Positions 8,880 through 16,123 of a stretch of 64,000 nucleotides of DNA are shown one piece after another. Origin of the DNA: Nonomuraea helvata (GTDB lineage: Bacteria > Actinomycetota > Actinomycetes > Streptosporangiales > Streptosporangiaceae); NCBI RefSeq assembly GCF_039535785.1, contig NZ_BAAAXV010000011.1, positions 124,001-188,000 of the forward strand, read 5' to 3'. Positions within the stretch are counted from its first letter, which is position 1, and each line of letters begins with the position of its first letter. Below the pieces are notes generated by a model that was given only the letters and a program-made list of their open reading frames with translations, was not told where the DNA came from and did no database searches. Position numbers and translations under genes: made by a program.

Positions 8880-11116
8880 GCACTCATTGTTCGCCCATCG
8901 CCGGCCTGCGAGCCGCGTTCTTCACCCAGAGCGGAGAACGGGGGGCGCAGCGGCGGCACGATGTGCACCCTCGCCGCGCCGATGTCGAAGAAGAGCCCCA
9001 CCAGCGCCAGTTTCCCGGCGCGGACCTGTTCGTCGACCTTGCGGTAGGTGCGCAGGTTCTCCAGCTGCTGCTGCACGTTGACGCGGCACAGCACGTCCAG
9101 AGCGCCGCTGTGGAGCCGGTCGCCCTCGGTCTCGATGAACCTGGCCAGGCTGTGGTCTCCGTGCCGCAGCCACCGTCTCAGCCCCGGCAGGCTGCCTGCC
9201 TGCACGCCCGCGCTGAGCACCCCGGCCATCGCGCCGCACCCGGAATGGCCGCAGACCGTGATCGTGTGCACGCCGAGGACCTGCGTGGCGTACTCGATCG
9301 CCGCCACCACCGAGTCGTCGTGCGGCTCGGAGCCCCTGCGCGGCACCAGATTGCCGATGTTGCGCACGGTGAACAGGTCGCCGGGGCCGCTCGCGGTGAT
9401 CAGGCTGGGCACGATCCGGGAGTCGGCGCACGTGATGAACAGGTGCGACGGCTGCTGCTTGCGGGCCAGCTCGGTGAAGATGGGCCGGACCAGCGGCGCC
9501 GTACGCCGGTGGAACTCCCGCGCGCCGGCCGTCAGCCGGCACTCCGCCCCGGCCGTGTCCGGAGCCGCGGGGGGACGGCGCCGATGGGCCCACGGCAGCC
9601 ACCAGCGGTCCGGTGCCTTGGGCGGCGACTTGACCGGGAACATGCGCGCCCCGCTGGCCGCCAGCGAGTACCACTCGTCGTGCAGCTCGTCGATGTCGAC
9701 CGTGCCGCCCATGCGCTCGTGGTCGAGCCGCCAGGAGTGGATGGCCTCGAAGGCGGCGTTGTCCATGAAGTCGATGTTCAGGTCGAGGTCCACGGCGGCG
9801 CCCGAGGCGATGGTCCGCAGCTCGCGCGTCAGCCTGGGCACGCCCAGGAACGTCAGCGAGCCGGAGATCGTCACGTGTACCCGGCCGTCGTGGTCCTGCC
9901 GCTTGGCCACCGTGACCCAGGTCAGGCGGCGCAGCGCGAGCAGCGCGGCCAGCGCCAGTCCCGCCAGCACGCCTTCGGCGAGTCCGAGCAGGATCACGGC
10001 GAGCATCGTCACCACGTAGACGGGCACCTCGCCGTGGCCGTGCACCTTCCTGATGTGACCCAGGTTCACCATCTGCACGCCGATGAACACCAGCAACGCC
10101 GCCAGGGCCTCCAGCGGGATCAGCTTGATCGTCCAGCCGAACCCGATCGCGAACACCAGCACCCACACCCCGTGCAGGATCGCCGACCAGCGGGTACGCG
10201 CGCCCGCCTGCACGTTCGTGGTGCTGCGCACGATCACGCCCGCCACCGGCAGGCCGCCGAGCGCGCCGCTGACCATGTTCGCGACGCCCTGGCCGGTCAG
10301 CTCCTGGTCGAGGTCGGCGCGGCGGCCCGCGTGCTGTCCCTCGACCGCCACACAGCACAGCAGCGACTCGCACCCGGCCAGCAGCGCCACGAGCAGGACC
10401 GACGCCACCACCATGTGCCAGTCGCCCTGCGGCAGCACGGGGAACGCCCACGAGACGACGCTGCCGGACAGGTCCACGCGCGTGACATCCCAGCCGAACG
10501 CCCAGGCCGTGAGCGCCGCCACGAGCAGCGCCACCAGCGGCGCGGGCACGGTCCTGACCTGCTTGGGCATCCGCGTCCACAACGCGAGCACGGTGATCGT
10601 GAGGACTCCGACGGCGACCTTGTGCCCGTGCAGGTCGGCGATCTGGCCGGGCAGCTCGATCAGGTTCGCCACGGCCGAGCGCTGCGAGCTGCCGCCGAGG
10701 ACCACGTGGAGCTGGGAGAGCGCGATGATGATGCCGACGGCCGCCAGCATCCCGTGGATGACCGCCGGCGACACCGCGAGCGCCGCCCTGGCCGCCTTGA
10801 AGACGCCGAGCAGCAACTGCACGATCCCCGCCAGCAGGGTGATCATGCAGGTGGCCCGCCACCCGTACGTCTGCACGAGATCCACGACCACCAGCGACAA
10901 CCCGGCGGCGGGCCCGCTCACCTGAACGGCGGAGCCGCCCAGCGAGCCGGCCACGATCCCGCCCACCACGGCGGCGATCAGCCCGGCGGCCAGCGGGGCG
11001 CCCGAGGCCATCGCGATGCCCAGCGAGAGGGGCACCGCGACGAGGAAAACCACGAGCGAGGCGGGCACATCGTGCCTGAGTGTGCCCAGCCAGTTACTCT
11101 TCGTGTCGGGGATCAT
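8876..11116 (-). CDS. SulP-family anion transporter fused to beta-carbonic anhydrase
   Basis: A 746-residue membrane protein. Residues ~1-400 form the SulP/SLC26 transporter core, with many hydrophobic helices and a conserved early segment VVFLVAVPLSLGIAMASGAP. Residues ~405-480 resemble a STAS-like region (VTISGSLTFLGVP ... LNIDFMDNAAFEA). The C-terminal ~200 residues are a beta-carbonic anhydrase: CADSR gives the first zinc Cys with its Asp/Arg dyad, and GHSGCGAM gives the zinc His and second Cys. Related mycobacterial fusions (Rv3273 type) are known. The likely job is HCO3- (or sulfate) transport coupled to CO2/HCO3- interconversion at the inner membrane face. It heads the operon with the SDR gene. 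Confidence 0.9.
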   Translation of the reverse strand: MIPDTKSNWLGTLRHDVPASLVVFLVAVPLSLGIAMASGAPLAAGLIAAVVGGIVAGSLGGSAVQVSGPAAGLSLVVVDLVQTYGWRATCMITLLAGIVQLLLGVFKAARAALAVSPAVIHGMLAAVGIIIALSQLHVVLGGSSQRSAVANLIELPGQIADLHGHKVAVGVLTITVLALWTRMPKQVRTVPAPLVALLVAALTAWAFGWDVTRVDLSGSVVSWAFPVLPQGDWHMVVASVLLVALLAGCESLLCCVAVEGQHAGRRADLDQELTGQGVANMVSGALGGLPVAGVIVRSTTNVQAGARTRWSAILHGVWVLVFAIGFGWTIKLIPLEALAALLVFIGVQMVNLGHIRKVHGHGEVPVYVVTMLAVILLGLAEGVLAGLALAALLALRRLTWVTVAKRQDHDGRVHVTISGSLTFLGVPRLTRELRTIASGAAVDLDLNIDFMDNAAFEAIHSWRLDHERMGGTVDIDELHDEWYSLAASGARMFPVKSPPKAPDRWWLPWAHRRRPPAAPDTAGAECRLTAGAREFHRRTAPLVRPIFTELARKQQPSHLFITCADSRIVPSLITASGPGDLFTVRNIGNLVPRRGSEPHDDSVVAAIEYATQVLGVHTITVCGHSGCGAMAGVLSAGVQAGSLPGLRRWLRHGDHSLARFIETEGDRLHSGALDVLCRVNVQQQLENLRTYRKVDEQVRAGKLALVGLFFDIGAARVHIVPPLRPPFSALGEERGSQAGDGRTMSA

Positions 11117-11194
11117 GGAGCAAACCCTATTGCTCCGTCGACCCCGCTTTAAGGGTGTGTCACGCGGGTTTTACCCATTAATGGGCGCCTGAGA

Positions 11195-12646
11195 TCACCG
11201 GTAGTAGTCGTGCGGGTAGTCCTGGTCGGCGGGCGAGCGGCGGTGGCTGCCGCTGTTGCCGTTCTGGGAGCCGTACGTCGGCCGCTGGGTCGCGCTCGAC
11301 GGTGGCTCCGGCCAGGCGGCGGAGGCGAAGTCGCCGGTCTCGTACGCGAACGAGGCAGGCGCCGGGGCCGGGGCCGGCTTCGGCGTGGGGGCCGACAGCA
11401 CGTCGTCGTAGGCCGAGACCGCCCTGCTGGGCGCGGTCGGGGTGCCGGTGGCGGGGGACGGACCGGTGAGCGGGTCGGTGTCGTCGGCGACCGCCCAGCC
11501 GGAGCGCACCTCGTACGAGGCGGGGTACGACGAGCGCGCGGCGGGCTGCTCGAAGGCGGGCCAGGAGGGGCCCGAGACGGGGGAGGGGTCGTCGAGGATG
11601 TCGGGCTGGGCGGGCCAGGAGCCGGACGACGACGGCGTCGCGGGCGGGTTGTTGTTGACCCAGGTGGTCTCGGCGGCGTTGGTGTAGGCGGGGAACGGGT
11701 CGCTCGTGGGCGCGCCGTGGATGGCGGCGGGCTGGACGGGGAAGGAACCGCTGGAGTTCGCCGCAGGGGTCGCCGGGTAGGAGCCGCTGCCGAACGATCC
11801 GCCGCTCGGCGGGCTCAGGGGGTTGGGCTGGGTCACGGGGGTCGCGGAGTAGGAGCCGCCGGCGGCGGGAGCGGCCGGGAAGGAGCCCGAGGCGTTGCCG
11901 GTCCCGTTGGACGACAGGGGGTCGGGGCGGGAGGGGGGCACCGGCTTGGCGCCCGCGCCGAGGATGCTCATCACGTCGGCCGTAGGCGCCGCGAACGTCA
12001 TCGTACGCTGGTCGGCCATGTCCGCCTGGGACGGAGTGGCGCGCTTGGCCGGCTCCACCAGGTCGGCGAGGTTGGCGGCCGCGGCGGCCGGCTGGCGCTG
12101 CGGCAGGGGGGACTGGACAGTGGTCGCGTTGGGGTCGGCCGAGGCCGAGGCCGCGGCGGCGGCGGCGGCGGGCTGCGCGGTGCGTTCCCGGCGCTTGGCG
12201 GCGGGCCGCTCGGCGGGCTGCTCGGCAGGCCGCTCACGCTCGACGGGGCGGGAGGCGCCCTTCCTGGCCGCGACGGTGCCACCCGCACCGAAACCGCCCT
12301 CTTCCGCATCGCTGCGGATGTTGGCCCAGAACTCCTCGTCCTCGTCGTCGGAGGTCGGGTTGCCCCACTCGTCGACGCCACGCCTGCCACGCTGACCGGT
12401 GCGCACCGGTTTGGGCTGGCGCTCGCCGATGGGGCTGAAGTCAGGGGTGAAGTTGGTCATGCGAGGCTCGTGCGAGGCGAACTCGTCAGTGGAGCGCGTC
12501 TGGGTCCTCTCCTCCTTCTCGGCCATCTCCTTCAGCCGTTCCGGAGGGAGAGAGCTCTCCCTGCGGCTCATCGAACGCATGCCCAGTGCCACGACGACGA
12601 GCACGAGGAGCACGACGGCGACCAAGCTCACTACAACCGCAGTCAT
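11195..12646 (-). CDS. Membrane-anchored Pro/Ser/Ala-rich protein of unknown function
   Basis: A 483-residue protein. I chose ATG 12646 over an upstream in-frame start because GAGGG lies 7 bases before it and the protein then begins directly with a membrane helix (MTAVVVSLVAVVLLVLVVVA). After a short basic stretch (RSMSRRESS), the remainder is low-complexity and disordered, with GSFPAAPA- and GSYPATPA-type repeats. No enzymatic domain is visible. The topology suggests a short extracellular N-terminus and a long cytoplasmic tail, but this is inference. The 183-base upstream gap is AT-richer than its surroundings and probably contains the promoter. Confidence 0.65.
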   Translation of the reverse strand: MTAVVVSLVAVVLLVLVVVALGMRSMSRRESSLPPERLKEMAEKEERTQTRSTDEFASHEPRMTNFTPDFSPIGERQPKPVRTGQRGRRGVDEWGNPTSDDEDEEFWANIRSDAEEGGFGAGGTVAARKGASRPVERERPAEQPAERPAAKRRERTAQPAAAAAAASASADPNATTVQSPLPQRQPAAAAANLADLVEPAKRATPSQADMADQRTMTFAAPTADVMSILGAGAKPVPPSRPDPLSSNGTGNASGSFPAAPAAGGSYSATPVTQPNPLSPPSGGSFGSGSYPATPAANSSGSFPVQPAAIHGAPTSDPFPAYTNAAETTWVNNNPPATPSSSGSWPAQPDILDDPSPVSGPSWPAFEQPAARSSYPASYEVRSGWAVADDTDPLTGPSPATGTPTAPSRAVSAYDDVLSAPTPKPAPAPAPASFAYETGDFASAAWPEPPSSATQRPTYGSQNGNSGSHRRSPADQDYPHDYYR

Positions 12647-12829
12647 TGCACCACCCTCAAAGCCATGGCCTCCCTTCGGCACCGGTGAGATCGCGCGGCC
12701 ATCGACGCGACCTGCCCCCTTTGATCACCAGTACCTAACAATTGGATCTGATTGTGTCGGACCACTATGAGCGTTGTCACACCCTACGTGAAGAATTGGT
12801 ACACCGTATTACCTGCTGTGTTCGGGGTC

Positions 12830-13372
12830 TCACTGAATGTTGACCGCCGTGAGTCTGCCCCGGGCGATGGTCTTGTTGGCGATGTCCTTGAGGATGTCGG
12901 GGAGCCCGCCATCCTTCGGGACGACCACCTTGTCGTTCAGCGTGTAGACGGTGAAGCGGTAGGTGCCGCCGTCCTTGCAGGGAGGGTCGTAGCCCACCTT
13001 GCCGCTGGTCACCTTCGCCTGGCTGGAGCCCGCAGGGGGCTCGGCCGCGGCGTTGGGTCCCAGCTCGGTCGTGGTCGCCGGGATGTTGTAGAGCACCCAG
13101 TTGACGGCCGACTCCGACGGTGTATGAGAATCGACCACTATCGCGATCGACTTCGCCTGGGTCAGCGGCTGGCTCGACCAGCGCAGCGGCGGACTGCCCT
13201 GGTCACCTCGGCAGGAGTAGTCGGCGGGCAGCGGCTTGCCCTCGCCCAGGTCCGGGCTCGAGACGTTGATCTCCGAGATGTCCTGGGCCTGAGATTTACC
13301 GATGAGGCTGCCGCAACCCGCCAAAGCGAGCGCGGCGGTCACCACCGTCACAGTGACGGTGATGCGTCGCAT
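12830..13372 (-). CDS. PEBP/YbhB-type (Raf kinase inhibitor-like) lipoprotein
   Basis: A 180-residue protein with an N-terminal lipoprotein signal (MRRITVTVTVVTAALALAGC; the Cys is the lipidation site). The mature part shows a phosphatidylethanolamine-binding-protein fold: ADYSCRGDQGSPPLRW supplies the anion-pocket segment, followed by VNWVLYNIP and GTYRFTVYTLN. Function in bacteria is unclear; ligand binding at the cell surface is likely. An alternative ATG at 13399 would add nine residues; neither start has a convincing ribosome-binding site. It is a single gene. Confidence 0.85.
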   Translation of the reverse strand: MRRITVTVTVVTAALALAGCGSLIGKSQAQDISEINVSSPDLGEGKPLPADYSCRGDQGSPPLRWSSQPLTQAKSIAIVVDSHTPSESAVNWVLYNIPATTTELGPNAAAEPPAGSSQAKVTSGKVGYDPPCKDGGTYRFTVYTLNDKVVVPKDGGLPDILKDIANKTIARGRLTAVNIQ

Positions 13373-13811
13373 GCGTGATGCCGCGTTACACAGCCCCATG
13401 CCGGATGATGCTACGCGGCTCCCGGCGATGCGCAGACCGTTTCTCGATGGTCGGTCCTCGGTAAAGGATCCGAAACGAGGCAGAATCGCGGGATCCGGGT
13501 AGTGAGCTTCGACACATCTCTGTCCTTGCCGATGGCGGGGGCCCGAATGGCGTCGTACTGGTGGACCCTTTGTGGCCTGCTGGTTCGCAGCGGTCGGACT
13601 TCTGGCGGGATCTCGTACGGCGCCCTGACAAAACGGACATGGGTTTCGGTCGCGGCCCTTCGGCGCGACCGTAAAAATCATGCGCGCCGGATGCGACGGG
13701 ACCCGGAGGGGGACGGCAGGCGGGCATGCCGGGCGTCCGGCGTCAGAGCCGACGGATCCGGGCCGTCCGCTGACAGATCGCCTTCAGCGGTTCGCGCCCT
13801 AAGCTGGCCTT
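13373..13811. other. Intergenic region between the PEBP and PH-domain genes
   Basis: This 439-base gap lies between divergent genes, and I see no coding segment in it. The one clear structure is an 8-bp hairpin, CGGTCGCG (13647-13654) with CGCGACCG (13664-13671) and a 9-base loop, followed by TAAAAAT on the plus strand. Promoters for both flanking genes must lie here but I cannot place them. The long plus-strand frame crossing the gap is the upstream extension of the second PH-domain gene and is not used. Confidence 0.4.
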
Positions 13812-14333
13812 GTGACGTCAACTGGCCCGCTGCGCGATCCGGCGAATCGCGTCTCCCCCAAGGCCGTCCGCCTCTGGCTGCTCGAGTCACTGGTCGCGTT
13901 CGTGCTCTTCCTCGGCGGCTCGCTCCTGGTGGCGCGGTGGGTCGGCGGGAGCGGATGGTCGTGGGTGCCAGGCTGGTTCGCGGACCACTCCTGGATGCTG
14001 CCTGCCGCGGTCGTGGTCCTGATGGGGCCGTTCCTGGTGGCCGAGCCCTTCATACGGTACGCCGTGCATCGCTGGGAGCTCTCTGGGGACGTCGTCTACG
14101 CCAGGTCGGGGTTCCTGACCAGGGAGTGGGTGTTCGTGCCTGTGAGCCGCATCCAGACGGTGGACAAGGCGCAGGGCTGGATCGAACGGATGCTCGGCCT
14201 GGCCACCCTGGAGATCCGCACGGCGTCCCACGCGGGATCCTCGACGATCAAGGGCCTCGACTACCAGGTCGCGGCCGGGCTGGCCGAGCAGCTCGCGCAC
14301 CGCGCCGAGGCCCTCAGGGACGACGCCACATGA
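13812..14333 (+). CDS. PH-domain membrane protein (bPH2, YdbS-like)
   Basis: A 173-residue protein from GTG 13812. It has two hydrophobic helices (LLESLVAFVLFLGGSLLVA and LPAAVVVLMGPFLVAEPF), then a bacterial PH-like domain with the family pattern YAVHRWELSGDVVYARSGFL, VPVSRIQTVDKAQG and LGLATLEIRTAS. In Bacillus the YdbS/YdbT pair protects against certain peptide antibiotics; here the role is inferred only by family. The stop overlaps the next gene's ATG (ATGA), so the two very probably act as a pair. Confidence 0.85.
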   Translation: MTSTGPLRDPANRVSPKAVRLWLLESLVAFVLFLGGSLLVARWVGGSGWSWVPGWFADHSWMLPAAVVVLMGPFLVAEPFIRYAVHRWELSGDVVYARSGFLTREWVFVPVSRIQTVDKAQGWIERMLGLATLEIRTASHAGSSTIKGLDYQVAAGLAEQLAHRAEALRDDAT

Positions 14334-15883
14334 CCGGCCCCGTGCCGCCCCAGGGCGACGGCGCCTCCCAGGCAGGCCCCGAGCCGCGGGGCGAGGCCCC
14401 GCCTCAGAGCGGTCCTCCGGTGCGGGCGCCGCTGCGGTTGCACCCGAAGGTGCTGCTCATCGATCCCGTACGCATGCTGCCCTCGCTCCTGCTGCCCCTC
14501 GTCGGCGTGCTCTTCGTGGGCGGCTTCTCGGCCAGGTCGTACATCTGGGCGGCGCTCGGCGTGGCGGGCACCGTGGCGTTCGCCGTCATCAGGTGGGCCA
14601 CCTTCACGTACGAGATCGCCGGCGACCGGCTGGAGACCAAGCGGTCGTTGATCAGCCGCTCCGTCCGCACCATCCCGCTGGAGCGGATCCGCGGCGTCGA
14701 CGTGTCCACGCCGCCCATGCACCGCCTGCTCGGGCTGGCCGTACTCAAGATCGACACGGGCGCGAGCGGGGACGACGAGGAGGCCGAGCTCGACGGGGTG
14801 ACGCTGGAGGAGGCCGAACGGCTCAAGTCGGTGCTCCTGCGGCGCGCGGCCCGGCCTGAGGTGCACGTGCCCCATCCGGCCGGCCCCCAGGAGCGGGTGA
14901 TCGCCAGCGTGCCGCGCAGGTGGCTGCTGTACGGTCCGCTGTCGGGCGCGTACCTGCTCACCCCCTTCGCCCTCGCCGGCGGCGCCATCGGGCTGGCGTT
15001 CCAGTGGGGCGACGACCTGGGGCTCGACCAGGACGCCGCCTGGAGCGCCGGAGAGTGGCTGTGGGGCCATCCCTACCTGCTGCTGGTCGCGGTGCTGCTG
15101 CTCGTGGTGGCGATGCCGTTCACGGGCGGGCTGATGTACGCGATCTTCAACTGGGACTTCCGGCTCAAGCGCCGCGACGGCTACCTGGTGGCCGAGCGCG
15201 GTCTGATCAACCGGCGCAGCGTGTCGCTGGAGTCCGCCCGCGTACGCGGCTACGAGATCGTGGACGGTCTCGCCGAGCGGTGGGCCGGGGTCGTACGTGT
15301 CTGGGCCATCGTGACAGGCCTGGGCGACTCTGAGACGCGCGGCCAACTCCTGCCCGACGTGCCCCGGCTCGTGGCGTACCAGGTGACCGGAGAGGCCATC
15401 GGCCCCTACCTGGCCCCTCTCCGCGCCCACCCTCCCGTGGCGCGCAACCGCCGCCTGTTCCGCGCCGTCTTTCCCTGGGCCGTGCTCGCGGTGGCGAGCG
15501 TCCTCGCGGCCTGGGCCACGGGGTCGGCGCTGTGGTGGGTGCTGCTGGTGCCGGCGCTGCTGCTGGCCGGGGCCGGGGTCCCGCTGGGCCTCGACCGGTA
15601 CGCGTCGCTGGGGCACGGCTACGACGGGGTGCGGCTGGCGGTGCGCTCGGGGTCGCTCCGGCGTTCCCAGGCCGTGGTCGAACGCCGGGCCGTGGTGGGG
15701 TGGCGGCTGCGGCAGACGTGGTTCCAGCGGCGGGCGGGGGTGCTCACGCTGATCGCCGGGGTCGGGGCGGGCAAGGGCGGCTACTCGGCGATCGACGTGT
15801 CGGAGGCTCAGGGGGCGGCGTTCCCCGCCGAGGTGACGCCGGAGTGGCTCGCCCCCTTCCTCGAGTCCCCGACCCCACGCTGA
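14330..15883 (+). CDS. PH-domain membrane protein with tandem bPH2 domains (YdbT-like)
   Basis: A 517-residue partner of the preceding gene. I chose ATG 14330 for its four-base overlap with the upstream stop. After a Pro-rich start there are paired membrane helices, a first bPH2 unit (YEIAGDRLETKRSLI, IPLERIRGVDVSTPP), a second helix pair and second unit (AERGLINRRSVSLESARVRGYE), and a third helix pair and partial unit ending near LAPFLES. YdbT proteins usually have this repeated helix-pair/PH layout. It is likely cytoplasmic-membrane located. Confidence 0.85.
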   Translation: MTGPVPPQGDGASQAGPEPRGEAPPQSGPPVRAPLRLHPKVLLIDPVRMLPSLLLPLVGVLFVGGFSARSYIWAALGVAGTVAFAVIRWATFTYEIAGDRLETKRSLISRSVRTIPLERIRGVDVSTPPMHRLLGLAVLKIDTGASGDDEEAELDGVTLEEAERLKSVLLRRAARPEVHVPHPAGPQERVIASVPRRWLLYGPLSGAYLLTPFALAGGAIGLAFQWGDDLGLDQDAAWSAGEWLWGHPYLLLVAVLLLVVAMPFTGGLMYAIFNWDFRLKRRDGYLVAERGLINRRSVSLESARVRGYEIVDGLAERWAGVVRVWAIVTGLGDSETRGQLLPDVPRLVAYQVTGEAIGPYLAPLRAHPPVARNRRLFRAVFPWAVLAVASVLAAWATGSALWWVLLVPALLLAGAGVPLGLDRYASLGHGYDGVRLAVRSGSLRRSQAVVERRAVVGWRLRQTWFQRRAGVLTLIAGVGAGKGGYSAIDVSEAQGAAFPAEVTPEWLAPFLESPTPR

Positions 15884-15980
15884 CCCCTTCCTGCGGGCCT
15901 TGAACGGCGTCCACAGGCTGACTTCCGGGGCTTTCTCGGGCCTGGAAGGTGCCTACAGGGCTGACCCGCGCTTCCGGCAC

Positions 15981-16015
15981 GGCCGCCACCGGGGCTGATC
16001 CCGGCGGTGGCGGCC
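15981..16015. terminator. Strong hairpin between convergent PH-domain and sepH genes
   Basis: GGCCGCCACCG (15981-15991) pairs perfectly with CGGTGGCGGCC (16005-16015) around a 13-base loop. It sits about 100 bases from each convergent stop codon, a suitable place for a bidirectional terminator. There is no T tract on either side. Confidence 0.55.
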
Positions 16016-16123
16016 CTGACGGTGGCCGTGGGCTGGTGGGTCCGGTCCTGGTGGCGGGCTCTGACGACGGCTGTGGGTCGGTGGAGTGCGGGTCCTTGCG
16101 CGGCGGCCGTGGCTGGTACGCGG

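Noticed and set aside
8963..11152. 729-codon plus-strand frame opposite the SulP-carbonic anhydrase gene
   Set aside because: Antisense shadow; His/Gln/Arg-rich without motifs.
11195..12682. Longer start (12682) for the anchored Pro/Ser-rich protein
   Set aside because: The 12 extra residues precede a perfect RBS-ATG pair and contain no conserved feature.
13647..13671. Hairpin with following TAAAAAT as a terminator
   Set aside because: It lies between divergent genes where no transcript should end, and the A-rich tail is on the wrong strand for a T tract.
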